A stretch of DNA of 64,000 nucleotides, from the NCBI GenBank assembly GCA_021771915.1, contig JAETNY010000005.1, forward strand, positions 120,594-184,593, given 5' to 3'. A model generated the notes under the pieces. The model saw only the letters and a program-made list of their open reading frames with translations, had not been told where the DNA came from and made no database searches. This document shows, piece by piece, positions 39,801-48,886 of the stretch. The position numbers were made by a program, and so were the translations under genes. Source of the stretch: Bacillota bacterium. GTDB lineage: Bacteria; Bacillota; Dehalobacteriia; UBA4068; UBA4997. The first letter of the stretch is position 1; every line of letters begins with the position of its first letter.

Positions 39801-41558
39801 ATGTTAGACCCCAGAGAATATGCTGATTGGCAGATTGCGGCCGAGGCGGAAAAAAATATGCCGAGGCCTTATGATTGGGCGGAGCGCCTGGGCCTGCTGC
39901 CGGAGGAGATTATTCCTTATGGCAAAGTGGCCAAGTTAGATTTTTTGAAGATTATGAAGCGGCTGGCCGATAAACCGGACGGCAAGTTTATTGAGGTTAC
40001 GGCGATTACGCCGACACCCCTGGGCGAGGGCAAAAGCACAACCTCAATCGGTTTGATTGAGGGTTTGGGCAAGCTGGGTAAGCTGGCCGGCGGTTGTCTG
40101 CGTCAACCGAGCGGTGGGCCGACCATGAACATTAAGGGTACGGCGGCTGGCGGCGGCAATGCCCTGCTTATTCCCATGACCGAGTTTTCTTTGGGACTGA
40201 CTGGCGATATTAATGATATTGCGAATGCCCATAATTTGGGCATGGTAGCGCTGAACGCCAGAATGCAGCATGAATATAATTATGACGATGCTACGCTGGC
40301 AAAGCGCGGACTGAAGCGTTTGGATATTGACGTAAACCGGGTGCAGTTTAATTGGGTTATCGACTTTGCGGCACAGTGCCTGCGTAATATTGTGATTGGT
40401 ATTGGCGGCAAAATGGACGGGTTTACCATGAGCAGCCGTTTTGCGATTACCGTTTCTTCCGAGTTGATGGCGATTCTGGCCGTGGCCAGAGATTTGGCGG
40501 ATTTGCGCGAACGTATCGGCAACATTATTTTGGCTTATGATAAGCAGGGACGGCCGGTTACCACCAAAATGCTGGAGGTTGACGGCGCGATGACCGCATG
40601 GATGCGCAACACAATCAACCCGACCTTGTGTTGCACCAATGAGTATCAGCCCTGTCTGGTGCATGCCGGCCCGTTTGCCAATATTGCTATCGGTCAAAGT
40701 TCCATTATCGGCGACCGTCTGGCGCTGAAAATGTTTGATTATCATGTGACCGAGTCTGGTTTTGCTGCGGATATTGGTTTTGAGAAGTTCTGGAATGTGA
40801 AATGCCGTTTGAGCGGCCTGAAACCTAATGTTTCCGTTCTGGTGGCAACTATCCGCAGTCTGAAAATGCATGGCGGCGGCCCGGCGGTTAAACCCGGCGT
40901 ACCGCTGGATACAGCCTATACCAGCCAGAATTGTGAACTGGTGGAAAGCGGATTGTCTAATCTGCTGCATCATATTAAGACGGTGCAGAAATCGGGGATT
41001 AAGCCGGTGGTCTGCCTGAACTCTTTCCATACCGATACGCCGGAGGAGGTGGCTATCGTGCGCAGAGCCGTGGAAGCGGCCGGGGCGCGTTTTGCCGTAT
41101 CCGAGCATTGGCTGAAGGGCGGCGAGGGCGCTGTGGAACTGGCCGAGGCTGTGGTTGAGGCCTGCGAGGAGCCGGTTGATTTGCAGTATCTCTATCCGCT
41201 GGAAATGCCGCTGCGTCAGCGCGTGGATTTGATTGCGCGTGAGGTTTACGGCGCGGACGGCGTGGACTGGACGCCGGAGGCAGAGGCCAAGGCGATTGCC
41301 TTTGAGCAGGATTCGGCATATAATGATTTTGCGACAATGATGGTAAAAACGCATTTGAGTCTGAGTCATAACCCAAACTGGAAAGGTGTGCCGAAGGGCT
41401 GGCGTTTGCCGGTGCGTGATGTTTTGGTTTATGGTGGCGCACGTTTCCTTTGCCCGATGGCCGGCGATATTAGCCTGATGCCGGGTATGGGCAGCGACCC
41501 GGCTTATCGGCGTGTTGATGTGGATACGGATACCGGCGAGGTTAAAGGTCTGTTTTAA
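39801..41558 (+). CDS. fhs: Formate-tetrahydrofolate ligase (long form)
   Basis: Fhs couples ATP, formate and tetrahydrofolate to 10-formyl-THF; in the reverse direction it makes ATP. The 585-residue product is longer than the common bacterial enzyme (about 556). The P-loop is [17 protein letters not shown], followed by [20 protein letters not shown] and [15 protein letters not shown]. The first two resemble the [12 protein letters not shown] form of eukaryotic C1-THF synthases, but the FGIKGGAAGGG-type loop is altered to [21 protein letters not shown] precedes ATG 39801. It is followed after 42 bases by the cyclodeaminase gene, so the pair feed a common one-carbon pool. Confidence 0.94.
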   Translation: MLDPREYADWQIAAEAEKNMPRPYDWAERLGLLPEEIIPYGKVAKLDFLKIMKRLADKPDGKFIEVTAITPTPLGEGKSTTSIGLIEGLGKLGKLAGGCLRQPSGGPTMNIKGTAAGGGNALLIPMTEFSLGLTGDINDIANAHNLGMVALNARMQHEYNYDDATLAKRGLKRLDIDVNRVQFNWVIDFAAQCLRNIVIGIGGKMDGFTMSSRFAITVSSELMAILAVARDLADLRERIGNIILAYDKQGRPVTTKMLEVDGAMTAWMRNTINPTLCCTNEYQPCLVHAGPFANIAIGQSSIIGDRLALKMFDYHVTESGFAADIGFEKFWNVKCRLSGLKPNVSVLVATIRSLKMHGGGPAVKPGVPLDTAYTSQNCELVESGLSNLLHHIKTVQKSGIKPVVCLNSFHTDTPEEVAIVRRAVEAAGARFAVSEHWLKGGEGAVELAEAVVEACEEPVDLQYLYPLEMPLRQRVDLIAREVYGADGVDWTPEAEAKAIAFEQDSAYNDFATMMVKTHLSLSHNPNWKGVPKGWRLPVRDVLVYGGARFLCPMAGDISLMPGMGSDPAYRRVDVDTDTGEVKGLF

Positions 41559-41600
41559 TAAACAGCCGCTTTGGTTTGAATAAAATTAGGAGATAGTAAC

Positions 41601-42248
41601 ATGGATATTTTGGATTATAATGCAATAACTCTGCCGGAGTTTGCAGCCGGGCTGGCCAGTTCCAGCCCTGTGCCGGGCGGCGGCGGTGCGGCGGCGTATT
41701 CCGGTTGTCTGGGTGTTTCATTGATTGCCATGGTGGCTAATCTGACGCTGGGTAAAAAGAAATATGCCGACGTTGAGCAGGAAGTACAGCAAATTCTGGC
41801 ACGTGCAGATGAATTGCGCACCACCTTGTTTGAGGGTGTGCCAAAGGATAGCGCTGCTTTTCTGCATGTGTCTGTGGCATATAAAATGCCGGAAAGTACG
41901 CCGGAGGAGCAGGCAGCCAAGAGTGCGGAATTGTCCTTGCGCAGTAAAGCGGCGGCTGATTTGCCCATGGAGTTGGCGCGCTGCTGCCATGAGGGCTTGC
42001 AGCTGGCTGTGCGTATGGCGGAGATTGGCAGTCTGCTTGCCGTTTCTGATGTGGTTTGCGGCGCCGGGCTGCTGCTGGCGGCGCTTAAGGGTCTGTTGAT
42101 GATGGTTAGCGTCAATCTGCCGCTGGTGGATAATGAGCAATATGTTCAGGCGATGCAGCAGGAATATAGCCGGCTGTTGGTGACTGGTACAGAGTTGGAG
42201 GCCCGGGTTAACGCTGCGGTGGACGCGCGCGCTGCCCAGGTACTTTAA
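41601..42248 (+). CDS. Cyclodeaminase/cyclohydrolase family protein (FchA, FTCD C-terminal type)
   Basis: A 215-residue helical protein of the formiminotransferase-cyclodeaminase C-terminal family. It has the signature SSSPVPGGGGAAAYSGCLGV near residues 20-40, MVANLTLGKKKYADVEQEVQ, and a late segment VSDVVCGAGLLLAALKGLLM. Such enzymes turn 5-formimino-THF into 5,10-methenyl-THF and ammonia, or hydrolyse methenyl-THF to 10-formyl-THF. The adjacent fhs suggests the second role or a histidine-degradation link; the sequence cannot settle it. ATG 41601 has TAGGAGA upstream. Confidence 0.9.
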   Translation: MDILDYNAITLPEFAAGLASSSPVPGGGGAAAYSGCLGVSLIAMVANLTLGKKKYADVEQEVQQILARADELRTTLFEGVPKDSAAFLHVSVAYKMPESTPEEQAAKSAELSLRSKAAADLPMELARCCHEGLQLAVRMAEIGSLLAVSDVVCGAGLLLAALKGLLMMVSVNLPLVDNEQYVQAMQQEYSRLLVTGTELEARVNAAVDARAAQVL

Positions 42249-42287
42249 GTAGATATTTTAATTGAAAAAGGAGATTGCATTAATAAT

Positions 42288-43385
42288 ATGAAGCTGGGAA
42301 TTGTCGGGTTGCCGAATGTGGGCAAAAGCACTCTGTTTAATGCCATTACCAATGCCGGTGCGGAGTCTGCTAACTACCCTTTTTGTACGATTGAGCCGAA
42401 TGTAGGCATGGTGGCTGTGCCCGATGAACGCTTGCAGGTTCTGACGGAGTTGCATAAATCGGCCAAAACGGTGCCGGCCTTTATTGAGTTTGTGGATATT
42501 GCCGGTTTGGTGCGTGGCGCCAGCCGCGGCGAGGGGCTTGGTAATAAGTTTTTATCGCACATTCGTGAGGTTGATGCGATTGTGCATGTGGTTCGTTGTT
42601 TTGACAGCGAAACTATTGTGCATGTGGAGGGTAGCGTCGACCCATTGCGTGATATGGAAACTATTAATTTGGAATTAATATTGGCGGATTTGGAAACAGT
42701 GGAAAAACGCTGGGAAAAGGCTTCTCGTTTGGTGCTGAAAGGCGATAAATCCGCGGCGGCTGAAGCGAAACTGCTGGGCGAGTTGAAAAAGCTGCTGGAA
42801 GAAGGCCGGCCGGCCAGAGCCTATGAATTTTCTGCTGATGAGCGCGAGTTGCTGCGCGATATAAGTCTGCTGACGCTGAAGCCGGTGGTTTACGCGGCCA
42901 ATATGGACGAGGCGGCCTTTGCCAATTATGAAGCGGCCAATCCTTATTATCAGCAGCTGGCGGAGGCGGCAGCCAAAGAGGGTGCGGCGGTTTTGCCGAT
43001 TTGTGCGGAGTTGGAGCAGGAAATTGCCGAACTGCCGCCGGAGGAGCAGGAAATTTTTCTGGCGGAAATTGGCCTGACGGAAAGCGGTTTGAGCCGTTTA
43101 ATCCGCGTCAGCTATGACCTTTTGGGGTTGATTAGCTTTTTGACAACTGGCGCCGACGAAACCAGGGCTTGGACGATAACGCGCGGCACTAAAGCGCCGC
43201 GGGCGGCAGGCAAAATTCATTCTGATTTTGAACGCGGCTTTATCCGGGCGGAAACGGTGGCTTATAAGGATTTAATGGCCTGCGGCTCTATGGCGAAGGC
43301 TCGGGAAAACGGCCTGCTGCGCAGTGAGGGCAAGGAATATGTGGTACAGGACGGCGACATTATTCTCTTCCGCTTTAATGTTTGA
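42288..43385 (+). CDS. ychF: Ribosome-binding ATPase YchF
   Basis: YchF is a universally conserved Obg-like P-loop protein that hydrolyses ATP and binds ribosomes. The 365-residue product begins [20 protein letters not shown], with the later [20 protein letters not shown] (G3) and the altered G4 motif [10 protein letters not shown], which favours ATP. A helical insert occurs at about 125-200. It ends in a TGS domain with TIRT-like [20 protein letters not shown]. Usual length 363-366. ATG 42288 follows AAAGGAGA. It may belong to the fhs operon (39 bases after the cyclodeaminase). Confidence 0.97.
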   Translation: MKLGIVGLPNVGKSTLFNAITNAGAESANYPFCTIEPNVGMVAVPDERLQVLTELHKSAKTVPAFIEFVDIAGLVRGASRGEGLGNKFLSHIREVDAIVHVVRCFDSETIVHVEGSVDPLRDMETINLELILADLETVEKRWEKASRLVLKGDKSAAAEAKLLGELKKLLEEGRPARAYEFSADERELLRDISLLTLKPVVYAANMDEAAFANYEAANPYYQQLAEAAAKEGAAVLPICAELEQEIAELPPEEQEIFLAEIGLTESGLSRLIRVSYDLLGLISFLTTGADETRAWTITRGTKAPRAAGKIHSDFERGFIRAETVAYKDLMACGSMAKARENGLLRSEGKEYVVQDGDIILFRFNV

Positions 43386-43471
43386 GAAAAAATACTTGCA
43401 ATATGTTAGACATTATATTATAATATATGAAGAATTAGGAGAGATTACCTGCGCAAGAATCGGGTAAATAG

Positions 43472-43508
43472 AAAAGGAACTGCCAAACGAAATGGCAGTT
43501 CCTTTTTT
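43472..43508. terminator. Bidirectional terminator between ychF and sua5
   Basis: AAAAGGAACTGCCA (43472-43485) pairs perfectly with TGGCAGTTCCTTTT (43493-43506), with T-runs on both strands. Confidence 0.9.
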
Positions 43509-43516
43509 GTGGATTA

Positions 43517-44533
43517 TCATTGTCCGGCGGCGGCCTTGTTCAGCCGGTTCATGATGGCGATGCCCAGACCTTGCTCCGGGAAACGCTCGGCCAGCACCAA
43601 ATCCGCCTGGATTTCATCTGTCCAGCGCAGGGCGGCGAACAGATTTTGCGCCACCTGCGCCAAATTTTCACCCAACAGAAAACAATGCTCAGCCCCGGCC
43701 AGACCGGTTAAGCCGTTCATACTGGCCAACACGGCAATGCGCGGCTCATTTTTGCCTTCGTTTAGCAGTTGCTGATAACATTGCTGATAGGTAGTGAAAA
43801 TATGTTCTGTTGGGCAAAGCAGCACTTTGGCTCTGGGTGCATAATGGCGATATTTCATGCCGGGCGCTTTAGCGATACCACCGTTAGCCAGACGTGTTTG
43901 TTCAGCCAGACCAGGTAATAAATCTGCAAGGTCGGCGGCGGTAATCACGCCCGGCCGCAGAATGGCCGGCACCGGCGAGGCTAAATCCAGCACGGTGGAT
44001 TCCAGCCCGGCCAGACACTCGCCGCCGTTGATGATAAGTGGAATTTTACCCTGCAAATCATGCCATACATGTTCCGCTTCGGTGGGGCTGGGGCGGCCGC
44101 TCAAATTGGCGCTGGGGGCGGCCACCGCTATTTGCGAGTCCTGCAAAAGCTGCAAAGCGGCCGGGTGCGCCGGCATGCGCAGGCCAACTGTGGCAAGCCC
44201 TCCGGTGGTTTCCGGCGGCAGCAAACCGGGCCGCGCCGGCAGAACCAGCGTCAGCGGTCCCGGCCAGAAATCGCGCATTATCTGACGTGCCAGCGGCGTA
44301 ACCTCTGCCAGCTCCTCGGCCTGCTGGGTCTGGCCAATATGCACAATCAGCGGATTGTCTGACGGCCGCCCCTTAACCTGATATATCTGGCGCACGGCGT
44401 CGGCGTTCAAAGCATCGGCGCCCAGACCGTAAACAGTTTCTGTGGGAAAAGCCACCAGCTGACCGTCTGCCAGCAGCTGTGCGGCATTGCCCAAATTATA
44501 CTCCGGAAAATAATCTATAATTCTGGTTTCCAT
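43517..44533 (-). CDS. Threonylcarbamoyl-AMP synthase (Sua5/TsaC)
   Basis: The 338-residue enzyme makes threonylcarbamoyl-AMP from threonine, bicarbonate and ATP for t6A tRNA modification at position 37. The TsaC domain has AFPTETVYGLGADA, KGRPSDNPLIVHI, FWPGPLTLVLP, GLRMPAHPAALQLL and AAPSANLSGRPSPT. Residues about 200-338 form the extra Sua5 domain with PGMKYRHYAP at the linker. The presence of the second domain makes it Sua5 rather than TsaC. Last gene of the rpmE-prfA-prmC cluster on the minus strand. ATG 44533 lacks a strong Shine-Dalgarno. Confidence 0.95.
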   Translation of the reverse strand: METRIIDYFPEYNLGNAAQLLADGQLVAFPTETVYGLGADALNADAVRQIYQVKGRPSDNPLIVHIGQTQQAEELAEVTPLARQIMRDFWPGPLTLVLPARPGLLPPETTGGLATVGLRMPAHPAALQLLQDSQIAVAAPSANLSGRPSPTEAEHVWHDLQGKIPLIINGGECLAGLESTVLDLASPVPAILRPGVITAADLADLLPGLAEQTRLANGGIAKAPGMKYRHYAPRAKVLLCPTEHIFTTYQQCYQQLLNEGKNEPRIAVLASMNGLTGLAGAEHCFLLGENLAQVAQNLFAALRWTDEIQADLVLAERFPEQGLGIAIMNRLNKAAAGQ

Positions 44534-44557
44534 TTTATCGACCCTAAAAGGCTACTT

Positions 44558-45058
44558 TTAAATTTTGGTATGTATAATTTCCTGATAGTGGAAATTCTGT
44601 TCTGCAAACTGGCGACATAAATCGGCGTAAAAAGCTACGGCTCCGGCAATTTCTTCTTCTGTGGGGTGGCCTTGGCGTCCGCCGCCGAACAGCGAAACAG
44701 GAAAGAAATTGTAATATCCGCGGCAGCCATATACGCCTAAAATAGCTGCTTGTTTAGTGTCAGCAATTTCCTTGAGTTTTTTGAAGCGTGCCGCTCCTGG
44801 AGCACCAGAAGTGAAAATTATAAAAATCCGCTGGTTATTTGGCATATGACGAGCGGCATATTGCAGGATTGGCTTATAAAATTTTTCCATAAAAACGCCG
44901 GAGGCAATGCCTACCACGTCATAGCATTGCCAGTCAATATTATTGTTGCCTATTTCTCTGACATCAATAAGTTCCACAGGATATTGAGCAGCAATTGCAT
45001 CTAGCAATTTTTTTGTGTTGCCCTGATGACGTGAGCAGTATATAATGGCTGTTTTCAA
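44558..45058 (-). CDS. Flavodoxin-like domain protein
   Basis: A 166-residue protein with a flavodoxin fold. It begins TAIIYCSRHQGNTKKLLDAI, the FMN phosphate-binding loop (S-R-H-Q-G-N-T), continues DVVGIASGVFMEKFYKPILQ and has IFIIFTSGAPGAARFKKLKE as the third strand. It most resembles flavodoxin-like electron carriers or small NADH-dependent flavoproteins; the loop SLFGGGRQGHPTEEE is not in classical flavodoxins. It lies between sua5 and prmC on the same strand, where relatives usually have no gene. Partner unknown. Confidence 0.82.
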   Translation of the reverse strand: MKTAIIYCSRHQGNTKKLLDAIAAQYPVELIDVREIGNNNIDWQCYDVVGIASGVFMEKFYKPILQYAARHMPNNQRIFIIFTSGAPGAARFKKLKEIADTKQAAILGVYGCRGYYNFFPVSLFGGGRQGHPTEEEIAGAVAFYADLCRQFAEQNFHYQEIIHTKI

Positions 45059-45083
45059 AGTGTTGTCCTCCCAAAAAGGTTTA

Positions 45084-45935
45084 TTATAGTGGTTTGCGTC
45101 CCTGTACCCAGCGGTCTAGTCCAGCCAAATCCTGCCCGGTTTGGATTTCTATAAAACCTGTCTGCTGTAAAAGCTGGTTGACGGCCGCGGCCTGTTCACA
45201 GCCAATTTCCAGCAGCAAATAACCGCCCGGCCGCAGATAATCAATTACGCCCTCAGCTAGCAGGCGGCGGTAAAAATCCAGACCGTCCGTTCCGCCAAAA
45301 AGAGCCAGCGCCGGTTCTTGTCGCACGTCTTGGGGCAAATCCGCATCATTTTCGATATAGGGCGGATTGCTGACAATTAAATCATATTGCTGCTTGTCCG
45401 GAGGGGGCAGAGCGGCCAGCAAATCGCCGGTAAAAAAAGTAATATCCAGCTGATACTTGGCAGCATTTTGTCTGGCCACGGCCAACGCCGCCGGGCTGAT
45501 ATCGCAGGCGCAGACCTGCATTTGAGGACGCTCCGCTTTAAGTGTCAAGGCGTATGCGCCGCTGCCGGTGCAGATATCGGCCAGCGCGCCGGGCTGATTT
45601 TCCGGCAAAAGCCGCAAAGCCTGTTCAATGACCGTCTCGCTGTCCCAGCGCGGAATTAATACGTCCGGGTTGACAATTAATTCAAAGTCCCAAAAGGGCT
45701 GCAAGCCGGTGATGTACTGCAAGGGGCGGCCGGCCGCGCGTTGCTGCACGGCCAGTTGGATAGCTGTGCACTGCGCCTGGTCCAGGCTGGCGGCGGTAGC
45801 TTTTTGCGCCAGCTGGCGGCGCAATTCGGCAAAGGAAAGGCCGGTGTAATGGCTGCAAAGCCAAAGCAGTTCATGCTCGGCGTTTTCCGGCGGTAGAAGC
45901 GGTAACAACCGGGAGAATAATTCGGGCAGAGACAT
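45084..45935 (-). CDS. prmC: Release factor glutamine methyltransferase PrmC
   Basis: PrmC methylates the glutamine of the GGQ motif in release factors RF1 and RF2. The 283-residue product has an N-terminal helical domain (about 1-75), the SAM-binding loop DICTGSGAYALTL and the catalytic NPPYIEND motif near residue 190. It is four bases after prfA, its substrate gene, and this pairing is standard. Confidence 0.96.
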   Translation of the reverse strand: MSLPELFSRLLPLLPPENAEHELLWLCSHYTGLSFAELRRQLAQKATAASLDQAQCTAIQLAVQQRAAGRPLQYITGLQPFWDFELIVNPDVLIPRWDSETVIEQALRLLPENQPGALADICTGSGAYALTLKAERPQMQVCACDISPAALAVARQNAAKYQLDITFFTGDLLAALPPPDKQQYDLIVSNPPYIENDADLPQDVRQEPALALFGGTDGLDFYRRLLAEGVIDYLRPGGYLLLEIGCEQAAAVNQLLQQTGFIEIQTGQDLAGLDRWVQGRKPL

Positions 45936-45939
45936 GGGT

Positions 45940-47007
45940 TTACTCCACGGCTTTCAGTTTTTCAGCCTGGTCGGTGGTAATCAGGGCTTCAATGATTTCG
46001 TCCAGAAACCCCTGCAAAATACTGTCCAGCTTGTGCAGCGTCAGGCCGATGCGGTGGTCGGTGACGCGCCCCTGCGGAAAGTTATAAGTGCGGATACGCT
46101 CGGAGCGGTCGCCGCTGCCTACCATGCTTTTGCGCAAATCGGCTTCAGAACCGTGCGCTTCCTGCTGCATTTTTTCTAGTACGCGAGCGCGCAGAACTTT
46201 TTCTGCTTTTTCCCGGTTTTTATGCTGATTTTTTTCGTCCTGACAGCTTACGACAATGCCGGTTGGGATATGAGTCAAACGAACGGCGCTTTGTGTGGTG
46301 TTAACGCACTGGCCGCCGGGACCGCTGGCGCAGAAAAGGTCAACCCGGATATCGCCGGGGGCAAATTCAAGTTCTACCTCCTCGGCTTCCGGCAATACGG
46401 CTACTGTGGCCGCAGAGGTGTGAATACGTCCGGAGGACTCAGTTTCCGGAACACGCTGTACACGATGCACGCCGCTTTCAAATTTCAGTTTACTGTATGC
46501 GCCGCGCCCCTCCAGCAGGATTACCATTTCCTTGATACCGCCCAGGTCGGTATAGCTGGAGGAAAGTATATCCTGACGCCAGCCCATGCGGTCGGCATAG
46601 CGACTGTACATTTTCTGTAAATCGCCGGCAAAAAGTCCGGCCTCTTCGCCGCCGGTGCCGGCTCGGATTTCCAGAATGACGTTTTTGTCATCGTTAGGGT
46701 CTTTCGGCAACAGCAAAATTTTAAGCTGCTGCTCCAGCTGGGCGGCTGATTCGCGCTGTTCTTCCAGTTCCTGCTGTGCCAGTTCGCGCAGTTCAGCGTC
46801 CTTTTCTTCGTCCAATATAATTTTGGCATCGTCGATTGCCGTTAAGGCACTGCAATAAGCACGGTAAGTTTCTACCACCGGCTCCAAATCCGCATGCGCT
46901 TTCATCAGCTTTTGCCAATTGGTTTGGTCAGCAATGACTTCCGGCCTGGCAATTTCCTCGGTCAGTTCATTATAGCGTTCTTCAAGGGCTTGTAATTTTT
47001 CTAACAT
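45940..47007 (-). CDS. prfA: Peptide chain release factor 1
   Basis: RF1 recognises UAA and UAG stop codons and triggers peptide release. The 355-residue product has the codon-recognition tripeptide in [19 protein letters not shown] (PET) and the catalytic GGQ motif in [17 protein letters not shown]. The N-terminal helical domain covers about 1-110. Length is typical. An AGGAAAAA site is weak before ATG 47007. It shares the minus-strand cluster with DUF1385 and prmC. Confidence 0.97.
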   Translation of the reverse strand: MLEKLQALEERYNELTEEIARPEVIADQTNWQKLMKAHADLEPVVETYRAYCSALTAIDDAKIILDEEKDAELRELAQQELEEQRESAAQLEQQLKILLLPKDPNDDKNVILEIRAGTGGEEAGLFAGDLQKMYSRYADRMGWRQDILSSSYTDLGGIKEMVILLEGRGAYSKLKFESGVHRVQRVPETESSGRIHTSAATVAVLPEAEEVELEFAPGDIRVDLFCASGPGGQCVNTTQSAVRLTHIPTGIVVSCQDEKNQHKNREKAEKVLRARVLEKMQQEAHGSEADLRKSMVGSGDRSERIRTYNFPQGRVTDHRIGLTLHKLDSILQGFLDEIIEALITTDQAEKLKAVE

Positions 47008-47061
47008 ATTTTTTTCCTCAAATTTATCTTATTTCTTCCTTATTATATGCTGTTATATGCT

Positions 47062-48030
47062 TTAAGCAGTTTGGACACTTTTGACCCCCGCCTGTTCCTG
47101 CTTTAATTTATCCTCGCTTATCAGATTTGGTGGCAGATTATTTTTGGCAGCGCCGGGAAAAGCCGGCACCAACAGCAGAGCAGCCATGGCTACCTCAATC
47201 TGAGCGGCGGTGGGTTCTTTGGTGGTAATTTTTTGCAGCCAAAGACCGGGAGCCGTCAGGACGCGCACAATTGGATTGTTGGGGAACTTCAGGGGCAGGC
47301 GAAAAACCTCATAAGCGATACCCATTACCAGCGGCATGGCTACAATCTTGGTTAAAATACGCTGCACAGGATTATAATTGCCGATAAATGTAAAAACAAT
47401 TATCATCAGCAGCAGGCTCATGAAGATAAAACTGGTGCCGCAGCGACAATTCAGACGCGATTGGCGCTTGATGTTGGTAACGGTCAGGGGCAGACCGGCC
47501 TCCCAGGCGTTGATGGTTTTATGTTCAGCGCCATGATATTGAAAGACCCGGGCGATATCCGGCAGGCGGCTGATGGCCAGCACATAGACCAGAAACAGTC
47601 CGATGCGGATTAACCCCTCCAGCAGACTGCGGCCAAAAGGCCCCACATATTGCAGTGAGAAAGAAGCCAGACAGACCGGCAGTATAACGAAAAAGAGAAT
47701 AGTTAACAGCAGTGCGCCCACAATGGCCACGGCCATCTCTTTCCAACTCATTTGTTCTTCTTCTTCCTCGCCGGACTGAAAGGCCGACCAGGTCAGGGTG
47801 CCGAAGCCGATATACATTGACTCGCAAAAGGCCACGATGCCGCGCAGCAACGGCAGTTTCAGAAGCGGTATGCGGTCTGTCAGTTTGCGCCGGCTTGTTT
47901 GTTTATAGACGATACGGCCGCCAGGTGTGCGCACGGCCATGGCATACCCTTGCGTGCCCTGCATCATTACGCCCTCAAGCAGTGCCTGGCCGCCAAAATA
48001 TTCCGGGACAGGCGTTTTTTTGTTGTTCAT
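47062..48030 (-). CDS. DUF1385 (YqhQ-type) membrane protein
   Basis: A 322-residue protein of the DUF1385 family, usually found beside prfA or rpmE. It has the start FGGQALLEGVMMQG, the conserved RIPLLKLPLLRGIVAFCES, two or three membrane helices (about 100-160 and 205-225) and the RVFQYHGAEHKTINAWEAG and LNCRCGTSFIFMS motifs, with paired cysteines that could bind a metal. Function is not known. AGAGGTT precedes ATG 48030. Confidence 0.93.
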   Translation of the reverse strand: MNNKKTPVPEYFGGQALLEGVMMQGTQGYAMAVRTPGGRIVYKQTSRRKLTDRIPLLKLPLLRGIVAFCESMYIGFGTLTWSAFQSGEEEEEQMSWKEMAVAIVGALLLTILFFVILPVCLASFSLQYVGPFGRSLLEGLIRIGLFLVYVLAISRLPDIARVFQYHGAEHKTINAWEAGLPLTVTNIKRQSRLNCRCGTSFIFMSLLLMIIVFTFIGNYNPVQRILTKIVAMPLVMGIAYEVFRLPLKFPNNPIVRVLTAPGLWLQKITTKEPTAAQIEVAMAALLLVPAFPGAAKNNLPPNLISEDKLKQEQAGVKSVQTA

Positions 48031-48071
48031 ATAAATTAACCTCTTTTTTATGAGTATGGGATTTAATTATT

Positions 48072-48105
48072 GAAAAACAGGCGGCGAGAAAAAACTCTCA
48101 CCGCC
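48072..48105 (-). terminator. Terminator of rpmE
   Basis: On the minus strand GGCGGTGAG pairs with CTCGCCGCC, followed by TGTTTTT. It lies between rpmE and the DUF1385 gene, so the latter may depend on read-through or another promoter. Confidence 0.85.
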
Positions 48106-48126
48106 CGAAAAATGCCGCTCATTGAG

Positions 48127-48330
48127 CTATTTAATGCCGTATTTTTTCTTGAATTTATCAACCCGGCCGCCGGCTTCTACCATTAAACGCTTGCTGCCGG
48201 TGTAGAAGGGATGGCATTTGGAGCAAACTTCCACTTTAATCGCTTTGGAAGTGGAGCCTGACATGAATTTGTTGCCGCAGGCACAGGTTACCTCAACCTC
48301 CTGATACTGCGGATGAATACCTTCTCTCAT
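48127..48330 (-). CDS. rpmE: 50S ribosomal protein L31 (zinc-binding form)
   Basis: A 67-residue ribosomal protein starting [20 protein letters not shown]. It keeps the zinc-binding cysteines (C-A-C in TCACGN and C-x-x-C in [10 protein letters not shown]), so it is the zinc form of L31. ATG 48330 is preferred to GTG 48339 because AGAGG lies eight bases upstream. It has its own consensus-like promoter and terminator. Confidence 0.96.
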   Translation of the reverse strand: MREGIHPQYQEVEVTCACGNKFMSGSTSKAIKVEVCSKCHPFYTGSKRLMVEAGGRVDKFKKKYGIK

Positions 48331-48596
48331 TCTGTTCACCTCTTTCCGCCTTTGCTTGGGCGTTATCTTAGCCAGCCCAGTCTGTCCGGACTGGAACTAA
48401 TCTACATTTTTAATAAGCTTTTCAATTATAGCACAGTTAAAGGCAGATGTAAAGAGTTTATGACGATTTTTTTTCATATAAGAAACAATTTTTTAGACGG
48501 ATTTTTATGCAGAGTTTGGCATAAATATAATTTGGCAATATTTGGCTTGCGGTGCTGATTCAGGGCAAAAAAAATTTTATATTTTGCCGATTTTTT
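48331..48596. other. Spacer between rpmE and the Mrp operon promoter
   Basis: No gene is seen here. It holds the rpmE promoter (48425-48453 on minus) and AT-rich sequence on the plus side. Open frames are short and lack start sites. Confidence 0.55.
48425..48453 (-). promoter_or_regulatory. Promoter of rpmE
   Basis: On the minus strand TTTACA (48453-48448), 17 bases, TATAAT (48430-48425), about 95 bases upstream of rpmE. Confidence 0.8.
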
Positions 48597-48624
48597 TTGT
48601 AAAAAGACTGGAATTATTTATAAT
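48597..48624 (+). promoter_or_regulatory. Promoter of the Mrp operon
   Basis: TTGTAA (48597-48602), 16 bases, TATAAT (48619-48624). The transcript would carry a leader of about 255 bases before mrpA. Confidence 0.65.
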
Positions 48625-48630
48625 GTAGTG

Positions 48631-48886
48631 CTATAATTATTATACACATGGAGAGGTAGCCCCTGGTGATATTCTGCATGAGTTTTTTTTGGGGTTATTA
48701 AAGTTTAATATTTTTTCATTATGTTTGGCCGCTTCTGGGGGTGGCTTCAGCAAAGCGGTTTTTAGAGATGGCTTTTTCAGTAAGGTTTATAATCTGTTAA
48801 GAAGAGGGCTTCTTTAAAGGGTAAGTTTTTTCCGGGAACTTTTTGGCGGCAGCCAGGCCGTAAAAAAATACGGAGGTGTAGGGAAA
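48631..48886 (+). promoter_or_regulatory. Long structured leader upstream of mrpA, with a possible attenuator
   Basis: CCGCTTCTG (48729-48737) can pair with CAG and AAGCGG (48748-48758), followed at once by five T residues (48759-48763), which looks like a weak terminator within the leader. A second hairpin, AAGAAG/CTTCTT, lies at about 48799-48815. The leader also contains GAGAGGTAGCCCCT near its start. No riboswitch family was recognised by eye. Confidence 0.45.

Noticed and set aside
40044..41369. A 441-codon minus-strand open frame opposite fhs
   Set aside because: Composition is Gln/His/Arg-rich, without start site or motif, and it mirrors the reading frame of the clear fhs gene.
48631..48886. 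A manganese (yybP-ykoY), c-di-AMP (ydaO) or other known riboswitch before mrpA
   Set aside because: I looked for the conserved core strings of these classes and did not see them; only generic hairpins are visible.
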